Part shown: positions 25,746 through 33,206 of the stretch, piece by piece
Position numbering within the stretch: the first letter of the stretch is position 1
How the letters are laid out: every line of letters starts with the position of its first letter
NCBI RefSeq assembly: GCF_000144625.1
Contig: NC_014376.1
Location: 4,240,501 to 4,304,500 of the forward strand
DNA length: 64,000 nt
Reading direction: 5' to 3'
Origin: [Clostridium] saccharolyticum WM1
GTDB lineage: Bacteria > Bacillota > Clostridia > Lachnospirales > Lachnospiraceae
Made by a program: the position numbers and the translations under genes
The notes under the pieces: model-generated
Database searches by the model: none
What the model saw: the letters and a program-made list of their open reading frames with translations, nothing else
Told to the model about the DNA's origin: nothing

Positions 25746-26930
25746 TCAGATCACGCCGTCTGCCCGCAAACGTGCAATCTCAGCCTGCCCCATATTAATT
25801 CCCGCCAGGTAATCATCGGTATCTTCTCCAAGCAACGGTGCGGAATCAATCACATGGTCCTCTTTTCCATCCCATGAAAACTTCGCCGCTTTTCCAATCT
25901 GCAGCGTATCGCCAAGCTTTTTATCCTGAATATGAAGCAGCATCTCTCTGTCTGCAACCTGTTCATCATGCACCAGTTCCATCACAGTATTGCACGGACC
26001 TCCCGGTACCATTGCCTCCCGGCAAATCATGTCTGCCTCCTGGATGGTAATTGCCGCAAAATAATCTTTTAACTGCTGGTCCAAATCTCCAAAATAATTT
26101 TCCATGGAACGTGCAGGATCATGAGCATAACGGGGATCTTCCGCCCAGTCCTTCCGGCCCGCACACTGTGCAAAAGAAATCCACTGTGCATCACTGCCGA
26201 TACTCAAGGAAAACCAGCCATCCTTACAACGGAATGTATCGGTGGGATTCGTTGTTGGAAAACCATTTCCAATCCTCTTTGGCAGTGCATTCATGCCAAG
26301 AAGGCCTTCTGCAAACGTATCATCCAGTGACATCAGCGTATGCCACACGCTGACAGAAACCTTTACCCCTTCCCCTGTTTTCTGCATGCTTAAATAGGCC
26401 GCCATCATTCCGGCACTTAGATGCCAGCCTGCATAAATATACCCCAAAGGGAAACCAAATTTCGTAGGCTTTTCAGGAAATCCCGTCTTTTCCTGTAATC
26501 CGGAACGGGAATTAATCAGCAAATCATAATCCGGCATATCCTTCCAAGGCCCGTTTTCTCCATACGGTGTAAGAACTCCGTAAATCAATTTAGGATTTTT
26601 TTCTTTTAATGATTCAAATCCAAGGCCCAGGGCTTTCATATCCTCTTCTTTTTTATTGACAATCAGCATATCAAATTGCGGGATCAGTCGCCTTATAATC
26701 TCCTGACCTGCCTCCTTATTGATATCCAGCGTCATGCTCTTTTTGCCGCGATTGTAAAAAGCCTGGTAAATTCCCTCACCGTCATCTGCTGCACCGCGTC
26801 TGCGAACAGAATCTCCTCCATCCGGTTTCTCAATCTTTAGAACTTCCGCACCATAATCAGCAAACATGCTGCCTGTGTACGGGTTACCATCTGTCATATC
26901 CAAAATCTTCAATGAACAAAGTGGCTTCAT
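25746..26930 (-). CDS. Family III CoA-transferase paralogue lacking the catalytic aspartate
   Basis: 394 aa, first gene of the leftward operon. The fold is recognisable ('LCSLKILDMTDG', 'SMFADYGAEVLKIEKP', 'GVLTPYGENGPW', 'GFPLGYIYAGWHLSAGMMAA', 'QKTGEGVKVSVS'). Aligned with its neighbour by eye, the catalytic-Asp position (NCDTLTG) is Tyr (LGYIYAG). It also diverges widely elsewhere. In two-subunit family III transferases such as BbsEF, one subunit carries the active Asp and the partner does not, so this could be the non-catalytic subunit. Upstream is a good promoter and a palindrome. Simple decay seems unlikely, since the frame is intact and full length. Confidence 0.85.
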   Translation of the reverse strand: MKPLCSLKILDMTDGNPYTGSMFADYGAEVLKIEKPDGGDSVRRRGAADDGEGIYQAFYNRGKKSMTLDINKEAGQEIIRRLIPQFDMLIVNKKEEDMKALGLGFESLKEKNPKLIYGVLTPYGENGPWKDMPDYDLLINSRSGLQEKTGFPEKPTKFGFPLGYIYAGWHLSAGMMAAYLSMQKTGEGVKVSVSVWHTLMSLDDTFAEGLLGMNALPKRIGNGFPTTNPTDTFRCKDGWFSLSIGSDAQWISFAQCAGRKDWAEDPRYAHDPARSMENYFGDLDQQLKDYFAAITIQEADMICREAMVPGGPCNTVMELVHDEQVADREMLLHIQDKKLGDTLQIGKAAKFSWDGKEDHVIDSAPLLGEDTDDYLAGINMGQAEIARLRADGVI

Positions 26931-26970
26931 GATTTACACTCCCCCTTCGGTTTACTTTTACGTGAAATCA

Positions 26971-26991
26971 AGGAAAAATGACACTTTTCCT
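26971..26991. promoter_or_regulatory. Inverted repeat in the leftward operon leader
   Basis: AGGAAAA, seven-base centre, TTTTCCT (7+7 perfect), just downstream of the predicted start of the leftward operon. It could be an operator or a 5' stabilising hairpin. Confidence 0.4.
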
Positions 26992-27004
26992 AGTTATGTG
27001 TTTT

Positions 27005-27034
27005 AGTATAACATGCACATAAATCATAAGTCAA
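27005..27034 (-). promoter_or_regulatory. Promoter of the leftward CoA-catabolic operon
   Basis: On the minus strand TTGACT (27029-27034), an 18-base spacer and TATACT (27005-27010). The only strong promoter upstream of the 26930 start. Confidence 0.7.
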
Positions 27035-27174
27035 ACTATATTTCGTCTAATTTTTAACTATGTTTTTCATGCACTTTTTACATTTTTGCGTAATAATCTA
27101 CTTTTTTTTTGCATTTTTACCCAATGCCTTTTTTTCGTTTTCTCACAAAAGTTTACATTTTTTCCTCTCACCTG

Positions 27175-27203
27175 TTGACAAAATAAATCTTTTTGTTAAT
27201 ATA
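27175..27203 (+). promoter_or_regulatory. Promoter of the rightward ETF/CoA-ligase operon
   Basis: TTGACA (27175-27180), a 17-base spacer, AATATA (27198-27203; TATAAA is an alternative two bases on). About 90 bases upstream of the first ETF gene. Confidence 0.65.
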
Positions 27204-27218
27204 AAAACAAGCACATTG

Positions 27219-27232
27219 CTTTCACGAGAAAG
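27219..27232. promoter_or_regulatory. CG-centred palindrome, candidate LacI-type operator
   Basis: CTTTCACGAGAAAG: six of seven base pairs symmetric around a central CG, the form preferred by LacI/CcpA-type regulators, at about +10 to +23 of the rightward promoter where binding would block transcription. Candidate site of the LacI-type protein at 16030. Confidence 0.45.
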
Positions 27233-27292
27233 TAGTTGTTCTTACAGACAAAATAAACTACAATGTAAAGAAAGGACAGATGGGTAATTACT

Positions 27293-28054
27293 ATGAAAAT
27301 AATTGCATGTTGTAAAATTGTTCCAAATGAAGAAGAAATCAGCATCCTTCCGTCTCGCGAATTGTCCATGACTGGCGCTTCCTTAAAAATCAGCCAGTAT
27401 GATTTGAATGCCCTTGAAACCGGAAAGCAGTTAGCGTCAGAAACAATGGGAACTATGACCGCTCTCAGCGTTGGTCCGGCAGCAGCTTTAACAAATTCAA
27501 AAATCCGAAAAGATATTTTATCCAGAGGTGCAGACGAATTAAGCCTTGTACAGGATGACTCCAATGAATCTTTTGATTCTCTGCAGACCGCCAAGGCAAT
27601 CGCCGGGGCATTAAAGCTCATGGAATACGATGTTGTAATATGCGGCGCAGGCTCCAGTGATCTCTATGCCCAGGAAGTCGGCATCCAGACCGGCACGTTG
27701 CTTGGTATTCCTGTTATGAACAATGTCACCGGTATTAAAGTATTATCAGAGTCCATGCTTTTAGTGGAGCGCACCTTAGAAGACGAGGTGGAGACATTGG
27801 AAATTCCCCTTCCAGCAGTATTATCCGTTTCTTCTGAAATCAATATCCCGGCCGTACCGAGTATGCGTGACATAATGAAAGCAGGCAAAAAGCCTGTAAA
27901 TGAGTTAAATGTTGAAGCAAAAACGGATGCGTCGGCCCAGACATTAGAACAGCTCGCTCCTGCTGTACAGGACCGCCGCCAGGAGATTATTGAGGGAGAC
28001 GGCGAGGAAGCAGTCGGCGCACTGGTTCAGTTTTTAAAGAAAGAAGGTTTCTAA
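27293..28054 (+). CDS. etfB: Electron transfer flavoprotein beta subunit, FixA-like (first ETF)
   Basis: 253 aa. ETF-beta fold: 'MKIIACCKIVPNEEEISI' start, 'ISQYDLNALETGKQLA', 'DILSRGADELSLVQD', then 'DVVICGAGSSDLYAQEVGIQ' at the nucleotide-binding loop where typical betas have GxxxxDxxxxQ/VG. Length and text resemble E. coli FixA of the carnitine pathway. First gene of the rightward operon, 29 bases ahead of its alpha partner. Expected to carry electrons from a donor dehydrogenase to the CaiA-like reductase. Its ribosome site is weak and distant (AAAGGA about 17 bases upstream). Confidence 0.85.
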   Translation: MKIIACCKIVPNEEEISILPSRELSMTGASLKISQYDLNALETGKQLASETMGTMTALSVGPAAALTNSKIRKDILSRGADELSLVQDDSNESFDSLQTAKAIAGALKLMEYDVVICGAGSSDLYAQEVGIQTGTLLGIPVMNNVTGIKVLSESMLLVERTLEDEVETLEIPLPAVLSVSSEINIPAVPSMRDIMKAGKKPVNELNVEAKTDASAQTLEQLAPAVQDRRQEIIEGDGEEAVGALVQFLKKEGF

Positions 28055-28083
28055 AAACAATTCAGTAAAGGAGGATCATTGAT

Positions 28084-29010
28084 ATGGCTATTCCATCTAT
28101 TTTTATTGTAAGTGATAATTACGCTGTGCTTCCCGAGTTCTGCTGCGGAGCAAAAACTCTGGCTGACCATGTTACCGCCATTGTTTTCGGCGATGAGACT
28201 GCTGCAAAAGCTGCTGCAAACTGCTCGGCGGACAAAATCATTTTCTGTCCCGTTGCCGGGGAAGGTGCACCGGAGGATTACGCATCTGCCATCGCTGCCG
28301 AAATAAAGGCAGTTCCAAATGCCATAGTGCTGGTGAACAACAGCATACGCGGACACCTGTTAGCCGGAAAAATTTCCGTATATTTAGATACCGCTGTCAT
28401 CAGCGGTGCCAATAATCTTTCCGTGGAAGAAGATCAATTTATCTGCAGCCGCATGGTGTATGGCGGCACCGCACAGCGTAAAGAGGTATTTACAAAGCCT
28501 TACGGCATAGTGACCATCGCAGGAGGTATGTTCGATGTAGTGCCTGATGGAGGGGAAACCACAGATATAAGGGCCATTGAAGGGGCACCGGAAGGTTCCA
28601 TCCGGCGTATCTCCCGCAATGAGAAAAAGGAAGGCGCCGTGAATCTGGCGGCTGCAAAACGCATTGTTGATATAGGCCGCGGACTGGCTGCAGAAGAAGA
28701 TCTGGACATGTGCCGCAAGCTGGCTAAATTACTTGATGCAGAGGTTGGATGTTCCCGCCCTATAGCAGAAAACAATAAATGGATGCCAAAAGCGTGCTAT
28801 ATGGGCATTACCGGTGTACAGGTCAAGCCAGACTTAATCGTAACCTTAGGGTTATCCGGACAGGTACAGCACATTGGCGGCATTAATAAATCAAAGGTTA
28901 TCGTTGCCATCAACAAGGACAAGGCTGCACCGATCTTTAAGAATGCAGATTTTGGACTTGTAGGGGACATGTACAAAATTGTTCCGGCATTAATCGAAAA
29001 ACTTTCCTAA
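28084..29010 (+). CDS. etfA: Electron transfer flavoprotein alpha subunit, FixB-like (first ETF)
   Basis: 308 aa. N-terminal ETF domain with poorly conserved text, then the C-terminal FAD-binding domain: 'DIGRGLAAEEDLDMCRKLA', 'AEVGCSRPIAENNKWMP', 'LGLSGQVQHIGGINKSKVIV', 'INKDKAAPIFKNADFGLVGD'. Binds the electron-carrying FAD. ATG follows AAAGGAGG. Together with the preceding beta subunit it resembles FixAB of cai/fix systems more than the second ETF pair in the same operon. Confidence 0.87.
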   Translation: MAIPSIFIVSDNYAVLPEFCCGAKTLADHVTAIVFGDETAAKAAANCSADKIIFCPVAGEGAPEDYASAIAAEIKAVPNAIVLVNNSIRGHLLAGKISVYLDTAVISGANNLSVEEDQFICSRMVYGGTAQRKEVFTKPYGIVTIAGGMFDVVPDGGETTDIRAIEGAPEGSIRRISRNEKKEGAVNLAAAKRIVDIGRGLAAEEDLDMCRKLAKLLDAEVGCSRPIAENNKWMPKACYMGITGVQVKPDLIVTLGLSGQVQHIGGINKSKVIVAINKDKAAPIFKNADFGLVGDMYKIVPALIEKLS

Positions 29011-29041
29011 ATAACATTTGACAAACGCAAGGAGTGTCACT

Positions 29042-30607
29042 ATGGTCGCAGATATGGTAGGTAGTAAAACGGTACAAAGCCAATGGAATGAAACAGTTTC
29101 TTATTACGGAAGCCACACTTTTTTAAAGTATATTTCTGTCAATGACGAGGTAAGCTGCTTTACTTATCATGAATTTGATTTGAAGGTAAAACAGGCAGCC
29201 AATGTTTTTTTGGCTTTGGGCATTCGTAAACAGGAATTAGTCGCCCTTCATCTTCACAATAAACCGGAGTATTTGATCTGCTGGCTGGCTCTGGCACAAA
29301 TCGGAGCTGTATCCGTCCCTATAAATGAACACTTTCAAATTGATGAGTGCAGATACATACTTCAAAAAGGCGATATTTCCCGTGTGATTACAGAACCATG
29401 CTGTTTGAATATTTATACAGAGCACTATAAGGAGCTGAACCTTGACACCCTGATTTTAACCGATGGTTTCAGCGAAGATTCCCGCGTTCATCTTCTGGTA
29501 AAAGAGATGGCGCTTCAGCCGGTTTCATTAAAGGCACAAGTTTCCGTCTCTGCCGAAGAAACCGCTGTCATACTATTTACTTCCGGTACCACAAAACATC
29601 CGAAAGGCGCACTTTACACCCACTGCAATGTCATTTATGGCGGTCTATTCCATTGTGCACAAATAGGCATGCGCACAGGAGACGTCTTTTTAACTTCCAT
29701 GCCATGTTATCATATGGATTTTCAGGAAATGGCCGCGGCTCCCGTTATCTGCGCCGGTGCAACTCTTGTTATGGTAGAGCATTACAGCGCACGCCGGTTC
29801 TGGCGTCAGATTTGTGACCATAAAGCAAACTTTACAGATACCATGTCCATCATGAACCGGACTATGCTGCTGCAGCCGGTTCAGCCCTGGGAAAAGGACC
29901 ATCACCTAAAGGAAATCTACTTTTCCATGGGTTTAAGAACGGAGGAAAAAGAAGCGTTTGAGGAACGTTTCCATGTACGGCTGCTTAACTCTTATGGCAT
30001 GACAGAAACAGTTTCCGCCGTAACCTGCGTTCCACTGTATGGAGACCAGCATTGGCCTTCCGTAGGCCGCCCAGCCGTCTCCTATGAAGTAAAAATCGTA
30101 GACGCGAACGGCAATACACTCCCCGCCGGTTCGGAGGGCGAAATTTGCATACATGGCACTCCCGGACGCTCCATCATACCCGGATACTTTAAGGATGAAG
30201 AGGCTACCAGGCGTCTCATTGATCAAGACAACTGGCTTCACTCCGGGGATTGGGGGTATTTAGACAATGATGGCTGGCTCTTCTTTCTCGGCCGCTGCGG
30301 AGATATGATTAAACGTTCCGGTGAAAATATCAGTTGTGCGGAAGTGGAATGTGTCCTCACCTCCCACCCTCTGATTGAGGATGCCGCTGTGATCGGCGTA
30401 CCTGATCCCATCCGCAATCAGGCAGTAAAAGCGTTCGTGAAGTTAACAGATGGCGCCCCATTGACAGCGAATGAAATCATCACTTATTGCGAAAGCCGCC
30501 TTGCTTGCTTTAAAGTGCCTGAATTTGTGGCATTCGTAAAGGATTTCCCCCGCACTGCCACAGGTAAAATAAAGAAAAGAGAGCTGCAAGCAGCAGACAA
30601 ACATTAA
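29042..30607 (+). CDS. CaiC-like acyl-CoA synthetase (AMP-forming)
   Basis: 521 aa adenylate-forming ligase that activates a carboxylate to its CoA thioester with ATP. Motifs: P-loop 'TSGTTKHPKGALYTH' near 180, 'SYGMTET' near 320, 'LHSGDWGYLDNDGWLFFLG' near 400, hinge 'GRCGDMIKRSGENISCAEVE' near 420, catalytic Lys in 'RTATGKIKKREL' near 510. Gene order between two ETF pairs and the presence of CaiA/B/D-like genes support the CaiC (betaine/carnitine-CoA ligase) comparison. The frame extends upstream to 29018 from a non-ATG codon, but CAAGGAGTG precedes the ATG at 29042. Confidence 0.86.
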   Translation: MVADMVGSKTVQSQWNETVSYYGSHTFLKYISVNDEVSCFTYHEFDLKVKQAANVFLALGIRKQELVALHLHNKPEYLICWLALAQIGAVSVPINEHFQIDECRYILQKGDISRVITEPCCLNIYTEHYKELNLDTLILTDGFSEDSRVHLLVKEMALQPVSLKAQVSVSAEETAVILFTSGTTKHPKGALYTHCNVIYGGLFHCAQIGMRTGDVFLTSMPCYHMDFQEMAAAPVICAGATLVMVEHYSARRFWRQICDHKANFTDTMSIMNRTMLLQPVQPWEKDHHLKEIYFSMGLRTEEKEAFEERFHVRLLNSYGMTETVSAVTCVPLYGDQHWPSVGRPAVSYEVKIVDANGNTLPAGSEGEICIHGTPGRSIIPGYFKDEEATRRLIDQDNWLHSGDWGYLDNDGWLFFLGRCGDMIKRSGENISCAEVECVLTSHPLIEDAAVIGVPDPIRNQAVKAFVKLTDGAPLTANEIITYCESRLACFKVPEFVAFVKDFPRTATGKIKKRELQAADKH

Positions 30608-30621
30608 CAGGAGGAATGACC

Positions 30622-31425
30622 ATGAATATACTTGTATGCGTAAAACAAGTACCCGATACTACCGAGATCAAAATTGATCCCGTAAAAAATACACTGATCC
30701 GAGAAGGTGTGCCATCCATCGTTAACCCATTTGACGGATATGCCTTAGAGGCGGCTGCACGTATAAAGGATGCCAATCCGGACACCAAAATCATCGTTCT
30801 TTCCATGGGACCGGAACAGGCAAAGAATGCATTGAAAGAATGTCTGTCCATAGCCGCTGACTCCGCCTATCTGGTAACTGACCGTGCCTTCGGCGGTTCC
30901 GATACCCTTGCCACAAGCTACATACTTTCCGAAGCCATAAAAAAAATTGAAGAAACCGAAGGAGCTTTTGATCTTATCTTCTGCGGCAAGCAGGCAATCG
31001 ATGGCGATACTGCACAGGTAGGTCCTGAAATTGCAGAGCATCTTGGCTATTCCCAGATCACTTATGCCCTGGAAGCAGAACTTGTGGGTGACCGGATCAA
31101 CGTTAAAAAGGAAGCCGAGGAAGGTATTCAGATGATTGCTTCTACCCTTCCCTGCGTCGTCACGTATACAAAGCCTTCCTGGGATCCAAGACATCCTACC
31201 ATTAAGCGTAAAATGGCAGCGAACAAAGCTGAGATTCCAAATATCACAGCAGCAGATCTTCCTAGCCTCAATCTGGAGCACGCCGGTCTAAAAGGTTCTC
31301 CTACAAAAGTCAAGAAAACTTTCGTTCCGCCCAGAAAAAGCGGCGGTGTCAAAATCGAAGAAGAATCCGGCGCAGATGCAGCTAAAAAGCTGTTCTCTCT
31401 TATGAGCGACGCTGGTATCATTTAA
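30622..31425 (+). CDS. etfB: Electron transfer flavoprotein beta subunit (second ETF, bifurcating type)
   Basis: 267 aa. 'MNILVCVKQVPDTTEIKIDP', 'NPFDGYALEAAARIKD', 'DRAFGGSDTLATSYIL', 'FCGKQAIDGDTAQVGPEIAE' and the end 'KLFSLMSDAGII' follow the clostridial EtfB that works with butyryl- or caffeyl-CoA dehydrogenases. In that clade the beta subunit binds a second FAD and can bifurcate NADH electrons between ferredoxin and an enoyl-CoA. GGAGG lies seven bases before the second ATG (30622); the first ATG (30616) is too close to it. Two different ETFs in one operon suggests separate electron donors. Confidence 0.87.
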   Translation: MNILVCVKQVPDTTEIKIDPVKNTLIREGVPSIVNPFDGYALEAAARIKDANPDTKIIVLSMGPEQAKNALKECLSIAADSAYLVTDRAFGGSDTLATSYILSEAIKKIEETEGAFDLIFCGKQAIDGDTAQVGPEIAEHLGYSQITYALEAELVGDRINVKKEAEEGIQMIASTLPCVVTYTKPSWDPRHPTIKRKMAANKAEIPNITAADLPSLNLEHAGLKGSPTKVKKTFVPPRKSGGVKIEEESGADAAKKLFSLMSDAGII

Positions 31426-31438
31426 GGAGGAAACATTC

Positions 31439-32443
31439 ATGGAAGTCAAAAGCAAAGATCTTTGGGTATTTATCGAAACAAAAGAGGATGGTTCCGCAAA
31501 AAAAGTCGGTCTTGAACTCTTAAGTCCTGGGAAAGATATGGCCGGAAAACAAGGCGGCAGCCTTACTGCCATCATCATTGGCAATCATGTCACCCCGGCT
31601 ATAGAAGCTGTCTCCGCACACGGTGCCGATAAAATCATTGTGGTCGAGGGAGAAGAATATCAGGATTACTCTACGGATGCCTACACCGCGGCTATAGAAC
31701 AATTAGTGAAAAAATATGGTCCGACCAGCATGCTGATTGGAGCGACTAACAATGGACGGGATCTCGGTCCGCGTATTGCATGCCGTTTAAAAACCGGTCT
31801 GACCGCAGACTGTACTTCATTGGATATTGATGAACAAACGGGAAACGTTGCATGGACACGTCCGGCATTTGGCGGGAACTTAATGGCCACGATCATGTGT
31901 CCGGATCACCGTCCACAGCTTGGTACGGTACGGCCCGGTGTGTTTAAAATGCCCGACGAGGCAATCTCCCATGCCGAAATCATCCGGGAAAATATCCATA
32001 TCCCAAAATCTGATATCCGCACGCAGATTCTTGAACTGATCAAAGAAATGGATGGAGAAACAATCGATTTAGAAGGTGCGCAGATTATTGTATCCGGAGG
32101 ACGCGGTGTAAAAGGACCGGAAGGGTTTGCTCCAATTAAAGCCCTTGCCGAAGTTCTCGGTGCAACAGTCGGCGCTTCCCGTGCGGCAGTTGATGCAGGC
32201 TGGATTTCTCACCCACATCAGGTTGGACAGACCGGAAAAACGGTTGGTCCAAAACTTTATATTGCTTGTGGTATCTCCGGCGCTATTCAGCATCTTGCCG
32301 GAATGAGCAGCTCGGATGTCGTGATTGCCATCAACAAAGACCCTGATGCACCGATCTTTGGAGTTGCTGATTATGGCATTGTGGGAGATTTATTTGAGGT
32401 TCTTCCTGTGCTCACCGAAGAAATCCGTAAGGCAAAGGCATAA
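31439..32443 (+). CDS. etfA: Electron transfer flavoprotein alpha subunit (second ETF)
   Basis: 334 aa. Starts 'DLWVFIETKEDGSAKKVGLE' as in clostridial EtfA. Middle block 'LIGATNNGRDLGPRIACRL'; FAD domain 'VSGGRGVKGPEGFAPI', 'GATVGASRAAVDAGW', 'QVGQTGKTVGPKLYIACGIS', 'INKDPDAPIFGVADYGIVGD'. No N-terminal ferredoxin domain, unlike CarE-type alphas. 13 bases after its beta partner, with AGGAGG before the ATG. Last gene of the rightward operon; only a weak A+T hairpin follows, so transcription may trail into the debris downstream. Confidence 0.88.
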   Translation: MEVKSKDLWVFIETKEDGSAKKVGLELLSPGKDMAGKQGGSLTAIIIGNHVTPAIEAVSAHGADKIIVVEGEEYQDYSTDAYTAAIEQLVKKYGPTSMLIGATNNGRDLGPRIACRLKTGLTADCTSLDIDEQTGNVAWTRPAFGGNLMATIMCPDHRPQLGTVRPGVFKMPDEAISHAEIIRENIHIPKSDIRTQILELIKEMDGETIDLEGAQIIVSGGRGVKGPEGFAPIKALAEVLGATVGASRAAVDAGWISHPHQVGQTGKTVGPKLYIACGISGAIQHLAGMSSSDVVIAINKDPDAPIFGVADYGIVGDLFEVLPVLTEEIRKAKA

Positions 32444-32636
32444 TTTTATTTTTAAAAAATTATTATAGGAAAAACAATTCATTATCATGCAGGGAAGGAG
32501 TTTTGAACCAATATCATTTAGATAAGCGGAAAGTGCTTATAAAGGTGTAATGTTAAACGTAATCCCTGACAAACTATGAATGAAAAGAAATGCAGAAATA
32601 TAATTAACATCCTATGTTATCTAATTTTTAACTATA

Positions 32637-32760
32637 TTTTGAGGCTTGAAGGCAGTACTTTTCCCCCTGTTTTTAAACCTCAAAATCATTATAAAACCAC
32701 ACTGACACAAGCTAGTCCCCCACTTAATGCTTTCGCATTTGAAATGGGGGACTTGTGTCA
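32637..32760. repeat. Two adjacent inverted repeats, possible remnant of a small mobile element
   Basis: IR1: TTTTGAGG (32637-32644) with CCTCAAAA (32678-32685). IR2: a nested stem of TGACACA/TGTGTCA (32703/32754), AGTCCCCCA/TGGGGGACT (32714/32745) and ATGC/GCAT closing on TTTC. IR2 has no T-run, so it is not an ordinary terminator. It abuts the point where the YwqG coding text stops, suggesting an insertion scar. Confidence 0.5.
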
Positions 32761-32768
32761 TGGTTTCC

Positions 32769-33001
32769 CACACGAAAGGTATCCTGTCTGTCCTGTTCAT
32801 CAAAATCCAATCCGAGAACATCATCTAATACTGTAACATACCTGTCATCCGTAATAATTCTCCAAAGTCACAATGTTCCAGATTAATTTGTGTTAACAAC
32901 ATTAGCTGATTTCTCTTAAAATCTACAGGATACATTTTTTGATTATCCCAATATGGCTCTCCGCCTAACTTACTACCGCATAATCCAGGTGTCTTGTACA
33001 G
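32769..33001 (-). pseudogene. Frameshifted, truncated YwqG-family (DUF1963) gene
   Basis: Reading leftward: LYKTPGLCGSKLGGEPYW, then DNQKMYPVDFKRNQLMLL, TQINLEHCDFGELL and RMTGMLQY, a stop, then in another frame VLDDVLGLDFDEQDRQDTFR. This is the YwqG pattern (SKLGG-P-W...L-AQIN...G-LQ-F...GLDF...QD-FRV). N- and C-terminal parts are missing, one frameshift separates the two blocks, and the C-terminal break falls at the inverted repeats. Confidence 0.75.
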
Positions 33002-33206
33002 TCAAAAAAGATGTCACTTGAACCTGGTAGGGCCTTGGCGGCAGATTTTATAGTTAAAATTATAAACACATTATCAACTTTCTCGACGAGAATATTGAAA
33101 TAAGTCTTCTTCATCTGTATAAAAGACTTCCTTTCAGAATTGAATTTTTCATTCTTTTCTAAAAGAAAGCCCTTTTATCGGTCTTTACTTTATAAATGAC
33201 TTACCC

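Larger units (their letters stand above)
26931..27292. other. Divergent promoter region of the two CoA-catabolic operons
   Basis: 362 non-coding bases with a leftward promoter (27005-27034), a rightward promoter (27175-27203) and a palindrome just downstream of each start. The middle is unusually T-rich. It is the logical control point for the LacI-type regulator. Confidence 0.7.
32444..33206. other. Gene-debris region between the ETF operon and oleate hydratase
   Basis: 763 bases with no intact gene: two inverted repeats (32637-32760), a broken YwqG gene on the minus strand (32769-33001), a perfect TTCTCG-A-CGAGAA palindrome near 33082-33094, and A+T-rich sequence before the oleate hydratase stop. 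Confidence 0.6.

Noticed and set aside
20653..26930. Naming the locus a bile-acid (bai) or gamma-butyrobetaine (gbu) operon
   Set aside because: BaiCD/BaiE/BaiH-type genes are absent, and the transporter set does not match what I know of gbu; only a generic CoA-pathway call is supported.
32621..32824. A 67-codon minus-strand frame through the inverted repeats
   Set aside because: It crosses from the YwqG remnant, in the wrong frame, through the hairpin arms; no family text and no ribosome site.
33082..33094. Perfect palindrome TTCTCG-A-CGAGAA as an operator
   Set aside because: It lies in debris with no promoter or start nearby, so no function can be argued.
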